From the NCBI RefSeq assembly GCF_017726655.1, contig NZ_CP072308.1, forward strand, positions 62,001-126,000: DNA of 64,000 nucleotides, given 5' to 3'. The translations under genes were made by a program, and so were the position numbers. Positions 18,499-27,299 of this stretch are shown piece by piece; position 1 is the stretch's first letter, and each line of letters begins with the position of its first letter. Below the pieces are notes generated by a model. That model did not search any database. It saw nothing but the letters and a program-made list of their open reading frames with translations, and was not told the DNA's origin. Source of the DNA: Agrobacterium tumefaciens. Its GTDB lineage: Bacteria > Pseudomonadota > Alphaproteobacteria > Rhizobiales > Rhizobiaceae.

Positions 18499-18948
18499 TC
18501 TTTCCCAGGAAACCGCGGAACGGCTTTTCGTCCAGATGATGCTCTCGAAGAGACAGCGCATCCGGCGCGGTTCCGTGTAAACCCGATGCGCCGCGCGCGT
18601 GCGGGCAGACTTAGAGCGATCACTCGCAGTCGGTGTTCGTCATATAGGATAGAGAGGGTGGAGGCGACAGGCTCGTCACGATTTAACGATGCGTCAAAGC
18701 GACCTGAAACCAGTCCTGATGGGCAAGGCTACGCAATACCAAATCGCCTTGCAGCGCAAATTAGCCTTCGAATGTTTAAGGAATGCTTTCACAGCTTTAC
18801 GAGTTTTGTGCGGGAATTCTTATAGTGCTTGATGGGCCGACGTGCCGGGCTGGAATGCGTCCGGCAAAAGCGAAAGCACTCGCGCATATCCCAATTCCCC
18901 GTTCACCGGGGATGCCGGGTCATCGCAGATGACGGATCCAGTATGGAC
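18499..18948. other. 450-bp intergenic gap
   Basis: No convincing gene. An imperfect hairpin (GCGCATC at 18558 pairing with GATGCGC near 18587) lies shortly after the AsmA stop and could end transcription, though there is no T run. The short frames here (18586-18825, 18829-19041) have arbitrary composition and no ribosome site. Confidence 0.4.
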
Positions 18949-19158
18949 TCAACGGGTTTTCAGCCAGTTCAGCACGTAAACCCTGAGCGACGACGACAGA
19001 TTGCTGTCGGCGGCGCGATTGTCGTCGATTTCGGCAAGTAGGGCCGCAAAACTGATCTTGCGCTTTTCCGCGATGATTTTCAGCTCGTCCCAGAAGGCAT
19101 CTTCGAGTGAAATGCTGGTGCGATGGCCATGCAACGTCGCGGAGTGCTTGCGGATCAT
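18949..19158 (-). CDS. Ribbon-helix-helix domain protein
   Basis: A 69-residue protein from the ATG at 19158, which has GGAG eight to nine bases upstream; a longer frame starts at 19212. HGHRTSISLEDAFWDELKIIAEKRKISFAALLAEID reads as a ribbon-helix-helix fold of the RHH_4 type: a beta strand bearing basic/Ser residues and two helices, working as a dimer on DNA. The C-terminal LSSSLRVYVLNWLK is typical of this alphaproteobacterial group. It is the last gene of a minus-strand set with DUF4169 and SspB, which is a recurrent order in rhizobia (from memory). Function unknown; a transcription factor or antitoxin-like role is possible. Confidence 0.75.
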   Translation of the reverse strand: MIRKHSATLHGHRTSISLEDAFWDELKIIAEKRKISFAALLAEIDDNRAADSNLSSSLRVYVLNWLKTR

Positions 19159-19271
19159 CAGATCAGGCTCCGGCGGGTCCGGTTGAGGGTATGAATCATG
19201 TCTCGCCGGCAAGTCCCTGTTTTGCGATTCTTTTCCGTTGGCCCCAACATTCGCAGCACGCGGTTGGACGT

Positions 19272-19475
19272 TCAGTCTTGACCGCCGTTTTCATCGCTCT
19301 TGTCGAGCCGACCCTGATCGAGCGCCTTTTCGGCTTTGGCATTCAGCGCTGACGTGAGATTTTTTTCCGCTTTGGTGCGGCCGAAGGACAGGCGGTTCTG
19401 CTCCGCCTGCTTTTCCTTCTCACTGCGGACCTTCTGTTTCCGAAACTGGCGCAGATTGACGATATCGGCCGCCAT
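19272..19475 (-). CDS. DUF4169 family small protein
   Basis: A 67-residue, highly charged protein starting MAADIVNLRQFRKQKVR, the recognisable opening of DUF4169. The rest is a Lys/Glu/Ala-rich helix. The ATG at 19475 has a GAGGAGG site; the longer frame to 19619 would overlap the SspB gene and has Arg/Pro-rich shadow composition. It lies 43 bp after sspB and probably shares its transcript. The function of the family is not known. Confidence 0.75.
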   Translation of the reverse strand: MAADIVNLRQFRKQKVRSEKEKQAEQNRLSFGRTKAEKNLTSALNAKAEKALDQGRLDKSDENGGQD

Positions 19476-19518
19476 GGGGATATGCCTCCTCGAGTTTCGA
19501 AAGCCGGGGGTAAAACCG

Positions 19519-20031
19519 TTATTGCTTCTTGCGGAAGGCGTCGAGCGAAACGACGGACCCTTCCTTCTTTTCCTCGCCGGCCTTCGGCGTCTCGGAAGCA
19601 GCGGCCGGTTTCGCCTCATGGGAAACGGGATAGGCAGTGATTTCCGCCTCTTCCATTTCTTCCTCTTCTGCCAGGGGCACGTCGAATTCGAGTTCGAAAT
19701 TCACCGAGGGGTCGTAAAAACCTCTGATGGCATTGTAGGGGATGACCAGCTTTTCCGGCGTGTCGGAGAAGGAGAGGCCGATTTCGAAGCCGGTTTCGGT
19801 AACCTTCAGGTCCCAGAACTGGTGCTGGATGACGATGGTCATCTGCTCGGCGTATTTTGCCTTGAGGTGCTGGGAAATGCGCACGCCCGGGGCGCCGGTC
19901 AGGAAGGTGATGAAAAAGTGATGGTCGCCGGGCAGGCGGCCCGTCGCGGCCACTTCACCCAAAACCTTGCGAATAACGCCGCGAAGGGCATCCTGTGCGA
20001 GAATGTCGTAACGGATATGATCCTGCCCCAT
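19519..20031 (-). CDS. sspB: SspB-family ClpXP adaptor
   Basis: A 170-residue protein. Residues about 8-120 form the SspB substrate-binding fold (HHFFITFLTGAPGVRISQHLKAKYAEQMTIVIQHQFWDLKV, then FSDTPEKLVIPYNAIRGFYDPS). An acidic linker (LAEEEEMEEAE) leads to a short C-terminal module, VVSLDAFRKK, placed like the ClpX-binding tail of other SspB proteins. Known role: it tethers ssrA-tagged, stalled translation products to the ClpXP protease. The tmRNA gene that encodes that tag lies only about 230 bp upstream on the same strand, and the tag ends LAA, as expected for ClpX recognition. Start at the ATG at 20031. Confidence 0.88.
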   Translation of the reverse strand: MGQDHIRYDILAQDALRGVIRKVLGEVAATGRLPGDHHFFITFLTGAPGVRISQHLKAKYAEQMTIVIQHQFWDLKVTETGFEIGLSFSDTPEKLVIPYNAIRGFYDPSVNFELEFDVPLAEEEEMEEAEITAYPVSHEAKPAAASETPKAGEEKKEGSVVSLDAFRKKQ

Positions 20032-20264
20032 GCGGTCCTGTCTTTCCCTTATTCGAACGTCTTTTCATGCACGGCGCGGACTGCGCGCCTAGGACGCTGT
20101 AACACTTTGAATCTTAGCGTAATCCCATGTCCGAACCATTTCTGATCCTCAAGGCTTATGCTTTGGACAAGTATACGCAATGTCCGGAACGGCAGCAACG
20201 GAAAAGCCGATGCCGTCTGCAAGTCAGGTATCATATAATCAATTCAGGCAAAATGGAGAAGGTG

Positions 20265-20615
20265 GAGGTTTCTGTTGCCAGGTACCTCCGAACCCCGCCT
20301 CACGGGGCTAACCGTGAGGACTTAGAGCGGAATTCCCGCACCGCCATTAGGCAGCGAGAGCGTATTCCTTAGCGTTGTTGTCGTTTGCAACTACACTTGT
20401 GACCCGATAACGGCGGTATCATGCCGAGCAAAAGTTCGATCTTTACGCCCTTGTCGATCCTATTTCGCCCCCATCAAAAGCCGGCCTTCCATAGGTGAAG
20501 GTCCGCCGGTTTTTGGTGGAGGCGCCGGGTACCGCCCCCGGGTCCAATAGGTTTATTACACCGACCGTTTATCGCCATAGCCGGGTTGCCCCGGCAAGGT
20601 TCATATAGGCGTTTC
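20265..20615 (-). ncRNA. ssrA: Permuted two-piece tmRNA (alphaproteobacterial ssrA)
   Basis: On the minus strand, a resume codon GCA at 20388 begins a tag frame ANDNNAKEYALAA that stops at TAA 20349-20347. The coding piece starts GGGGGCG at 20472. The acceptor piece lies upstream in transcription and ends CGCCTCC-A-CCA (CCA at 20516-20514). These two ends pair in seven base pairs with G3-U70, the alanine identity pair. The T stem-loop is CCGGG/CCCGG with a 7-nt loop. The 41-nt intervening segment (20473-20513) folds as a hairpin (AAAACCGGC with GCCGGCTTTT) for processing. Downstream of the tag are the hairpin CCTCACGG/CCGTGAGG and a pseudoknot-like GGAGGT/ACCTCC. Outer ends are approximate. 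It rescues stalled ribosomes and tags products for ClpXP, with SspB encoded next door. Confidence 0.93.
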
Positions 20616-20774
20616 ACCCGCGCGAGAAAAGGGGGGAGATGACAATTCGATGAAAAGGATTTGTCCACTACCTGCGCAATTTAGACAATTCTTGACGACG
20701 AGGGATTGCTGTCTCATTCTCCATGCAACCGGTCATTTGAAGCAACCGGGCCGGGGGCACACGAAGGAGTGGAC

Positions 20775-21083
20775 ATGACTGACTATCTCGCAGATGTGAA
20801 AAAATACGATGCCGCAGCCGATGAAGCGATTGTCGGCAAGATCGTCAAACATCTCGGTATTGCCCTGCGTAACCGGGATTCCTCACTGGTGTCCGCCTCC
20901 GATCCAGAAGAACTTGCGCGCGTCAAGGCGAGCTGGTGCGTCAAGAAGCTTGGTGTGACCGATGACAGCGCTGACAAGGCCATTGCCGCTGCTGCCAAAG
21001 CCATGGCGGCGGATCGGTCCAAGTCGCGTGTGACTTTCTATTATCTGGTGGCCAAGGAACTCGACAAGCTGCAGTCGCTCTGA
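20775..21083 (+). CDS. DUF2853 family protein
   Basis: A 102-residue, mostly helical soluble protein (MTDYLADVKKYDAAADEAIVGKIVKHLGIAL...). The pattern fits DUF2853, whose known structures are small helical bundles of unknown function. The ATG at 20775 follows GAAGGAGTGGAC, a strong ribosome site; the frame upstream to 20706 is not needed. A possible promoter, TTGACG (20693) with CATTCT 17 bp on, lies in the gap that separates it from the divergent tmRNA gene. thyA follows 93 bp later on the same strand and may be reached by read-through. Confidence 0.75.
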   Translation: MTDYLADVKKYDAAADEAIVGKIVKHLGIALRNRDSSLVSASDPEELARVKASWCVKKLGVTDDSADKAIAAAAKAMAADRSKSRVTFYYLVAKELDKLQSL

Positions 21084-21116
21084 TTTGATCCGGGGATAGC
21101 CCGTATTCGGTGATTG

Positions 21117-21174
21117 GTTCTGCCGCCCTGTGCTATTATATAGTCCCTCTGTATCAGGGAATCGGCGGCAGAAC
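21117..21174. promoter_or_regulatory. Long inverted repeat bracketing the thyA promoter/leader
   Basis: GTTCTGCCGCC (21117-21127) and GGCGGCAGAAC (21164-21174) are perfect 11-bp arms; the second ends two bases before the thyA ATG. Between them lie a candidate -10 (TATATA, with TTGGTT 17 bp before) and a smaller TCCCT/AGGGA repeat. In a read-through transcript the arms would hide the thyA start region; in DNA they could be paired operator halves. Confidence 0.5.
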
Positions 21175-21176
21175 GT

Positions 21177-21971
21177 ATGAAACAATATCTCGATCTTCTC
21201 CGGCATGTCATGGAAACCGGCTCCGACCGTGGAGACCGCACCGGCACGGGCACACGCTCTGTCTTCGGTTATCAGATGCGTTTCGATCTTTCGGAAGGTT
21301 TTCCGGTTCTCACCACCAAGAAGCTGCATCTGCGCTCCATCATCCATGAGCTGCTGTGGTTCCTGAAGGGCGATACAAACATCGCCTATCTCAAGGAAAA
21401 CGGCGTTTCCATCTGGGATGAATGGGCCGACGAAAACGGTGATCTCGGTCCGGTCTATGGCGCGCAATGGCGCTCCTGGCCCGCACCGGACGGACGCCAT
21501 ATCGACCAGATCGCCCTTCTGATCGAGGCTTTGAAAACCAATCCCAATTCCCGCCGCCACATTGTTTCGGCCTGGAACCCAGCGCTGGTGGACGAGATGG
21601 CGTTGCCGCCCTGCCACTGCCTGTTCCAGTTCTATGTTGCGGATGGAAAGCTCTCCTGCCAGCTTTACCAGCGCTCGGCCGATATCTTCCTCGGCGTGCC
21701 ATTCAACATCGCCTCCTATGCGCTTTTGACGCTGATGGTGGCGCAGGTGGTTGGCCTGAAACCTGGCGATTTCGTTCACACGCTCGGTGACGCGCACATC
21801 TATGCCAACCATTTCGAACAGGCGCGGCTGCAGATGACGCGCACGCCGAAAGCATTGCCGACGATGCGGCTGAACCCCGACGTGAAGGACCTTTTCGCCT
21901 TTAAGTTCGAAGACTTTACGCTGGAGAACTACGAGGCCGATTCAAGCATCAAGGCACCGATCGCAGTATGA
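21177..21971 (+). CDS. thyA: Thymidylate synthase
   Basis: A 264-residue ThyA, the same length as the E. coli enzyme. It converts dUMP and methylene-tetrahydrofolate to dTMP and dihydrofolate. Visible: the phosphate-binding loop with DRTGTGT (residues 20-26), the catalytic Cys146 in [32 protein letters not shown] with the folate and dUMP contacts, and the C-terminal end KAPIAV. Its stop overlaps the folA start as ATGA, so the enzyme that consumes the folate and the one that regenerates it are translated together. The ATG at 21177 has only a weak ribosome site, lying in one arm of the 11-bp inverted repeat. Confidence 0.96.
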   Translation: MKQYLDLLRHVMETGSDRGDRTGTGTRSVFGYQMRFDLSEGFPVLTTKKLHLRSIIHELLWFLKGDTNIAYLKENGVSIWDEWADENGDLGPVYGAQWRSWPAPDGRHIDQIALLIEALKTNPNSRRHIVSAWNPALVDEMALPPCHCLFQFYVADGKLSCQLYQRSADIFLGVPFNIASYALLTLMVAQVVGLKPGDFVHTLGDAHIYANHFEQARLQMTRTPKALPTMRLNPDVKDLFAFKFEDFTLENYEADSSIKAPIAV

Positions 21972-22495
21972 GTGAGCCGCGCGTCACCATCATTGTCGCA
22001 GTCTCCGAGAACGGCGTCATCGGCCGCGATCTCGACATGCCGTGGAAGTTGTCGACCGATCTCAAGCGCTTCAAGGCGATGACGATGGGCAAGCCGCTCA
22101 TCATGGGCCGCAAGACGTTTCTGTCTGTCGGCGAACGTCCATTGCCGGGCCGGCCGCATATCATCGTCAGCCGCAATGCGGATTACCGGCCGGAAGGCGT
22201 CGACGTGGTCGGCTCGCTGGAAGAAGCCCTCGATTTGGCAAAAGCCAGAGCCGTTGAACGAGGCGTCGATGAAGTTTTCGTTGCCGGTGGCGGCGAGATT
22301 TACCGTCAGGCCATGCCCTTTGCCGATCAACTTTCCGTCACCTACGTGGCGGTAAAACTCGACGGCGACACTTTTTTTCCGGAAATCGACCCCGCCGTTT
22401 TCGAGAAAACTGACGAAATCCCCGCTCCTGCAGGGGAAAAGGACAGTTATCCGGTTCTGTTTACCACTTATGTGCGAAGGGCCGCGGCAAAGTGA
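21968..22495 (+). CDS. folA: Dihydrofolate reductase
   Basis: A 175-residue DHFR. Characteristic blocks in order: [25 protein letters not shown] (Met20-loop region with the catalytic acid Asp and Trp), [24 protein letters not shown] (NADPH site) and [16 protein letters not shown] (the GGxxxY nucleotide loop). It reduces dihydrofolate produced by ThyA, encoded immediately upstream with a 4-bp overlap. It is a few residues longer than E. coli FolA at the C-terminus. A near-palindrome (AACTA..TACCC/GGGTA..TAGTT, 22495-22523) starts at its stop codon and may mark the boundary to the hflK transcript. Confidence 0.95.
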   Translation: MSEPRVTIIVAVSENGVIGRDLDMPWKLSTDLKRFKAMTMGKPLIMGRKTFLSVGERPLPGRPHIIVSRNADYRPEGVDVVGSLEEALDLAKARAVERGVDEVFVAGGGEIYRQAMPFADQLSVTYVAVKLDGDTFFPEIDPAVFEKTDEIPAPAGEKDSYPVLFTTYVRRAAAK

Positions 22496-22638
22496 ACTAT
22501 TTACCCTGATTGGGTATTTAGTTACCACCTCTGCGTTGAAACAAACGTTTCTCCTTCCTATAACGGGTCGATATTCCCGCCGCACGCGAGCAATCGCTTT
22601 CGAACGGAACCGGGAGAGGCTTTTATAAAGAGGTATTG

Positions 22639-23760
22639 ATGCCCTGGAGCAATCAGAATGGCGGCGGCGGCCCTTGGGGCGGCGGCGGTGGAGGAAACAA
22701 CCAGGGCGGCGGTGGCGGCCCATGGGGACAGGGGCCTAACCGGCCGCGCGGCGGTGGCGGCGGCGGCAATGGCGGCCCGCCCGATCTGGAAGAGATCATC
22801 CGGCGCAGCCAGGACCGTTTCAAGAATGTGCTGCCCGGCGGTTTCAATGGCGGCGTTGTCGCCATCGTGGTTCTTGTCGTTCTGGTTTTTATCGGCATTC
22901 AGTCCATCTACACCGTCCAGCCGGACGAGCGCGGCGTCGAGCTGCGCTTCGGCCGTCCCAAGGACGAAATCTCGATGCCGGGCCTGCATTTCCATCTCTG
23001 GCCGATCGAGACCGTGGAAATCGTCAAGGTCACGGAGCAGCAGCAGAATATCGGCTCGCGCGCGTCCTCGTCGTCATCCAGCGGCGTGATGCTGACCGGC
23101 GACCAGAACATCGTCAACGTCCAGTTCTCGGTGCTCTACACGGTCTCTGATCCGAAATCCTATCTCTTCAACGTCGACACGCCGGCTGAAACCCTGCAGC
23201 AGGTTTCCGAAAGCGCCATGCGCGAGGTCGTCGGTCGTCGTCCGGCACAGGATATCTTCCGCGATAACCGTCAGGCGATTGCGGCCGATGTGCGCGGCAT
23301 CATCCAGTCCACCATGGACGGTTATGGCGCCGGCATCTCCATCAATGCCGTGGCTATTGAAGATGCGGCTCCGCCGCGTGAAGTGGCCGACGCCTTCGAT
23401 GAAGTGCAGCGTGCCGAACAGGACGAAGACCGTTTCGTTCAGGAAGCCAACCAGTACGCCAACCAGAAGCTCGGTGCCGCGCGCGGTCAGGCCGCGCAGA
23501 TTCTCGAAGAAGCGAACGCCTATAAGTCGCGCGTCGTTAACGAGGCACAGGGTGAAGCGCAGCGTTTTGTTTCGATCTATGACCAGTATCGCACGGCGCC
23601 TGACGTGACCCGTCAGCGCATGTTCCTCGAAACGATGGAACAGGTCCTCAAGGGCTCGAACAAGATCATCATCGATGAGAAACAGGGCGTAGTGCCTTAT
23701 CTGCCTCTGAACGAGATCATGCGCAACAATCCGGGCGCAGCACAGCAGGGAGGCAACTGA
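22639..23760 (+). CDS. hflK: HflK, subunit of the FtsH-associated SPFH complex
   Basis: A 373-residue protein. Residues 1-50 are a Gly/Pro/Trp/Asn-rich cytoplasmic segment. One membrane helix (VVAIVVLVVLVFIGIQSIYTV, about residues 74-94) leads to a prohibitin/SPFH domain (VQPDERGVELRFGRP...), a helical region (about 260-330, FVQEANQYANQKLGAARGQA) and a short end. HflK and HflC form the cage that surrounds and restrains the membrane protease FtsH. hflC follows after a single base, so expression is coupled. The ATG at 22639 has AGAGG just upstream; the adjacent TTG is not needed. Confidence 0.92.
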   Translation: MPWSNQNGGGGPWGGGGGGNNQGGGGGPWGQGPNRPRGGGGGGNGGPPDLEEIIRRSQDRFKNVLPGGFNGGVVAIVVLVVLVFIGIQSIYTVQPDERGVELRFGRPKDEISMPGLHFHLWPIETVEIVKVTEQQQNIGSRASSSSSSGVMLTGDQNIVNVQFSVLYTVSDPKSYLFNVDTPAETLQQVSESAMREVVGRRPAQDIFRDNRQAIAADVRGIIQSTMDGYGAGISINAVAIEDAAPPREVADAFDEVQRAEQDEDRFVQEANQYANQKLGAARGQAAQILEEANAYKSRVVNEAQGEAQRFVSIYDQYRTAPDVTRQRMFLETMEQVLKGSNKIIIDEKQGVVPYLPLNEIMRNNPGAAQQGGN

Positions 23761-23761
23761 T

Positions 23762-24697
23762 ATGAGCAACCGTCTTACGGCCGTTCTCGTCGGTCTCGCC
23801 ATCCTGCTTTTCCTGGGTTATTCCTCGATCTTCGTGGTCAATGAGCGCCAGCAGGCCATCGTGGTCCGCTTCGGTCAGATCCAGGACGTGAAAACGTCGC
23901 CGGGCCTGTACTTCAAGCTACCTTTCGCCTTCATGGATGCCGATCGCGTCCAATATGTCGAAAACCGCGCGTTGCGTTTCGATCATGACAATATCCGCGT
24001 TCAGGTCTCCGGCGGTAAGTTCTACGAGGTCGATGCCTTCGTGGTCTATCGCATTACGGATGCGCGCCGCTTCCGCCAGACGGTGTCGGGCGACCAGATG
24101 TCGGCGGAATCGCGCCTGCGCACCCGCCTCGACGCCTCGCTGCGCCGGGTCTACGGTTTGCGCGGCTTTGAATCGGCGCTGTCGGATGCACGCGCGTCGA
24201 TGATGCAGGAAGTCCGCGACGATCTGCGCCCCGATGCGGAATCGCTCGGCATCAGCATTGTGGATGTCCGCATCCGCCGTACCGACCTGACGCAGGAAGT
24301 CTCGCAGCAGACCTTCGAGCGCATGAAGTCGGAACGTTTGGCCGAGGCCGAACTGATCCGCGCCCGCGGTAACGAAGAAGCGCAGCGTCGCCGCGCCATC
24401 GCCGACCGTCAGGTCGTGGAACTGGAATCCGACGCCCGTCGCCAGTCCGAAGTGCTGCGCGGTGAAGGCGATGCTGAGCGTAACAAGGTGTTCGGCGAGG
24501 CCTTCCAGCGCGATCCCAACTTCTTCGAGTTCTACCGCTCGATGTCGGCCTATGCCAACGCGCTGAACGGCAACGGCACGACACTCGTCCTGTCGCCGGA
24601 TTCGACCTTCTTCCGTTACTTCAACAACATCGACGGTGCGGCCCCCCCCGCTCCGGCAGCCCCTGCCGCTCCCGCAGCGCCAGCGCCGGCGAACTGA
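23762..24697 (+). CDS. hflC: HflC, subunit of the FtsH-associated SPFH complex
   Basis: A 311-residue partner of HflK: an N-terminal membrane anchor (LTAVLVGLAILLFLGYSSIFVV), an SPFH domain starting NERQQAIVVRFGQIQDVKTSPGLYFKLPF, and a long helical arm with VSQQTFERMKSERLAEAELIRARGNEEAQRRRAIADRQ. The end is an Ala/Pro tail (PPAPAAPAAPAAPAPAN), probably flexible in the periplasm. It is separated from hflK by one base and followed by a strong terminator at 24719, so hflKC is a two-gene transcript. Role: modulation of FtsH quality control of membrane proteins. Confidence 0.92.
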   Translation: MSNRLTAVLVGLAILLFLGYSSIFVVNERQQAIVVRFGQIQDVKTSPGLYFKLPFAFMDADRVQYVENRALRFDHDNIRVQVSGGKFYEVDAFVVYRITDARRFRQTVSGDQMSAESRLRTRLDASLRRVYGLRGFESALSDARASMMQEVRDDLRPDAESLGISIVDVRIRRTDLTQEVSQQTFERMKSERLAEAELIRARGNEEAQRRRAIADRQVVELESDARRQSEVLRGEGDAERNKVFGEAFQRDPNFFEFYRSMSAYANALNGNGTTLVLSPDSTFFRYFNNIDGAAPPAPAAPAAPAAPAPAN

Positions 24698-24718
24698 TAA
24701 CGGATCGATTGATTTTGG

Positions 24719-24749
24719 AGGGGCCGGTTTTTACCGGCCCTTTCTTTTT
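24719..24749 (+). terminator. Rho-independent terminator after hflC
   Basis: GGGCCGGT (24721-24728) pairs perfectly with ACCGGCCC (24733-24740) around a T4 loop and is followed by TTTCTTTTT. It separates hflKC from the protease gene. Confidence 0.9.
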
Positions 24750-24889
24750 GGTCAGCTTTCGTGCCAAAGCTGTGGTCAGGGGCATGGCGTCCACGCCTGT
24801 TCACGAAAAGGTATTTTTACACTTCATCATTCCGCCTTATGCTTTGACGATATATGCAGGGCATGACGATTTGAAACGCGAGGACGCTT

Positions 24890-26434
24890 ATGGCCGTGAC
24901 CCTTCTTTCGCCCTTTCGCAGCAGCATTGCCGCAGTCGCGGGCATGGCGCTCATGGCGGGCAGCCTTGCGGCGCCGGTTGCGGCAAGAGCGCAGAGCCAT
25001 GGGCCGGAATCGGTCGCTGATCTGGCCGCGCCGCTGCTCGATGCGGTGGTGAATATTTCAACCTCGCAGAACGTCAAGACGGAGGGCAAGGGCCCGGTTC
25101 CGCCGAAACTGCCTGAAGGTTCGCCCTTCCAGGAGTTCTTCAAGGACTATTTCGACAGCCAGAAGCCGGAAGGCGGCGAAAAGGTCAATTCGCTTGGCTC
25201 CGGTTTCGTGATCGACCCTGCCGGCTATGTTGTCACCAATAACCACGTGATCGAAGGCGCTGACGCCATCGAGGTGATTTTCCCGAATGGCTCCAAGCTC
25301 AAGGCGACACTGGTCGGCACCGATACCAAGACTGATCTTTCCGTCCTGAAGGTGGAGCCGAAGGCGCCGTTGAAGGCCGTCAAGTTCGGTGATTCGCGCA
25401 GCATGCGTATCGGCGACTGGGTGATGGCGGTCGGCAATCCCTTCGGCCTCGGCGGATCGCTGACCGTGGGCGTCATTTCGGCGCGCGGCCGTAACATCAA
25501 TGCCGGCCCCTATGACAATTTCATCCAGACGGATGCGGCCATCAACAAAGGCAACTCCGGTGGCCCGCTCTTCAACATGAAGGGCGAGGTGATCGGTATC
25601 AATACGGCGATCATTTCGCCGAGCGGCGGTTCGATCGGTATCGGGTTTGCCGTGCCGACGGAGCTTGCGCAGAATATCGTCCAGCAGCTCATTGAATTCG
25701 GCGAGACACGCCGCGGCTGGCTCGGCGTTCGTGTCCAGCCCGTCACAGATGACGTGGCCGCGAGCCTCGGTATGGATAGCGCCAAGGGCGCGCTCATTTC
25801 CGGCGTTGCGAAGGGTGGTCCGGTAGAGAACGGCCCAATCCAAGCCGGCGATGTCGTCCTGAAATTCGACGGCAAGGACATCAATGAAATGCGCGACCTG
25901 TTGCGCATCGTGGCGGAAAGCCCTGTGGGCAAGGAAGTCGACGTTGTCGTCTATCGCGACGGCAAGGAAGAGACCGTCAAGGTCAAGCTCGGCCAGTTGC
26001 AGGATACGACCGATGAGAAGGCGTCGGCCGAAGACCAGCAGAGCGAAGACGGCGATGGTGGCACGCTTGCCCCTGAAGACGACGATGGCGCCGACGATCA
26101 GGCGCAGGACCAGACGCCCGAAGTGCGCGAGGCACCGCAGACCGTCCTTGGCATGAATCTCGTGGTGCTCAGCAATGAGTTGCGCAGCGAAAAGGGCATT
26201 GCCGAAAGCGTGGAAGGGGTGCTGGTCGCCAGCGTCGAGCCCGGTTCCGCCGCCGAACAGAAGGGCATGAAGGCCGGCGACGTTATCGTCGAAGTTGGTC
26301 AGGATTTCATGGAAGTTCCAGGCGATGTGCTGGTGCGTGTCAACGGGCTGAAATCGGAAGGCCGCAAGAACGCCCATATGATGGTGGCGGATGCCCAGGG
26401 CAATCTGCGCGTTGTAGCGCTGCCGCTGGAATAG
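24890..26434 (+). CDS. degP: DegP/HtrA-family periplasmic serine protease
   Basis: A 514-residue Do-type protease. A signal peptide ends near residue 35 (AARAQS). The trypsin-like domain carries the triad His119 (TNNHV), Asp149 (KTDLSV) and Ser223 (GNSGGP). PDZ1 (about residues 275-375) is followed by an acidic Asp/Glu/Gln linker (about 385-420) and PDZ2 (about 425-510). It degrades or refolds misfolded envelope proteins. Placed directly after hflKC, as in many bacteria, but with its own transcription unit because a terminator intervenes. The acidic inter-PDZ linker is longer than in E. coli DegP. Confidence 0.92.
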   Translation: MAVTLLSPFRSSIAAVAGMALMAGSLAAPVAARAQSHGPESVADLAAPLLDAVVNISTSQNVKTEGKGPVPPKLPEGSPFQEFFKDYFDSQKPEGGEKVNSLGSGFVIDPAGYVVTNNHVIEGADAIEVIFPNGSKLKATLVGTDTKTDLSVLKVEPKAPLKAVKFGDSRSMRIGDWVMAVGNPFGLGGSLTVGVISARGRNINAGPYDNFIQTDAAINKGNSGGPLFNMKGEVIGINTAIISPSGGSIGIGFAVPTELAQNIVQQLIEFGETRRGWLGVRVQPVTDDVAASLGMDSAKGALISGVAKGGPVENGPIQAGDVVLKFDGKDINEMRDLLRIVAESPVGKEVDVVVYRDGKEETVKVKLGQLQDTTDEKASAEDQQSEDGDGGTLAPEDDDGADDQAQDQTPEVREAPQTVLGMNLVVLSNELRSEKGIAESVEGVLVASVEPGSAAEQKGMKAGDVIVEVGQDFMEVPGDVLVRVNGLKSEGRKNAHMMVADAQGNLRVVALPLE

Positions 26435-26523
26435 GCGATTTCAGCCCGGTCCATCAGGAATCGGGTGGCTGCGGCCTCGTCATCTCCCTATCCCTTGGCC
26501 TCCATTGAACGGAGGTCAAGGAC

Positions 26524-27273
26524 ATGAAACTACTCGACAATAAAGTCGCGATCATCATCGGTGCGTCGTCAGGAATAGGTCGCGCGACAGCGACGTTGTT
26601 TGCCGCCCAGGGCGCTGCCGTCGTCATCAATGCGCGCGGCGAGAAGGCGCTGGATGAGGTCGCTGACAAAATCAGTGGAGCCGGTGGCCGTGTGCACGCC
26701 GTTGCCGGTGACGCCGGTGTTGCGGAAACACATGCGCGGCTGGTGGATGCGGCCGCCAGCGTGTTCGGCGGGCTCGATATCGCCGTCAACAATGCGGGCG
26801 CCGTGGGTGCCCCGAAGCCGATGGCGGAGATTTCGCCTGAGGAATGGGCCTATGTCCTCAACGTCAACCTGACATCCGCCTTTCTGGGTGCGCGCTATCA
26901 GATCCCTGCGATGTTGCAGCGGGGCGGCGGATCTATTGTCTTCACCTCGAGCTTCGTCGGCACCAGCGTCAGTTTACCGGGCATGTCGGCCTATGGTGCT
27001 GCGAAGGCGGGATTGATGGGGCTGGTGAAGGGGATTACCGCCGATTATACCGCCAGCGGCATTCGCGCCAATGCGCTGCTGCCCGGCGGCGTCGATACGC
27101 CGATGGCAGGCGATCAGGCGCAAAAGGAGTGGGCTGCCGGGCTGCATGCCATGAAGCGTATTGCCGAGCCCGAGGAAATTGCGCAGGCGGCGCTCTTTCT
27201 CGCAAGCCCCATGGCGAGTTTCGTGGCCGGGGTGGCGCTGTTTGCCGATGGCGGTAATGCCGCGGTGAAATGA
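26524..27273 (+). CDS. SDR-family oxidoreductase
   Basis: A 249-residue classical short-chain dehydrogenase. The cofactor loop GASSGIG (residues 13-19), NNAG (89-92), catalytic Ser142/143, and YGAAK with Tyr157 and Lys161 are all intact, followed by the LPGGVDTPMA loop. Arg38 in INARGEK after the second strand suggests NADP preference. The ATG at 26524 follows GGAGGTCAAGGAC. It lies 89 bp after the protease gene with no terminator between, so partial co-transcription is possible. The substrate is unknown; relatives are annotated as 3-oxoacyl reductase-like. Confidence 0.85.
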   Translation: MKLLDNKVAIIIGASSGIGRATATLFAAQGAAVVINARGEKALDEVADKISGAGGRVHAVAGDAGVAETHARLVDAAASVFGGLDIAVNNAGAVGAPKPMAEISPEEWAYVLNVNLTSAFLGARYQIPAMLQRGGGSIVFTSSFVGTSVSLPGMSAYGAAKAGLMGLVKGITADYTASGIRANALLPGGVDTPMAGDQAQKEWAAGLHAMKRIAEPEEIAQAALFLASPMASFVAGVALFADGGNAAVK

Positions 27274-27299
27274 CCGTCTGAAAAGGCGGGTCGGTGTCG

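Noticed and set aside
20127..20668. Short coding frames over the tmRNA region
   Set aside because: They overlap the permuted tmRNA, whose tag, acceptor stem and intervening hairpin account for the sequence.
22495..22523. Terminator after folA
   Set aside because: The near-palindrome AACTA..TACCC/GGGTA..TAGTT has no T run and an AT-rich stem with mismatches; at most a weak operator candidate.
25058..26377. 439-residue minus-strand frame
   Set aside because: Antisense shadow of the DegP-type protease gene, which has a complete triad and PDZ domains.
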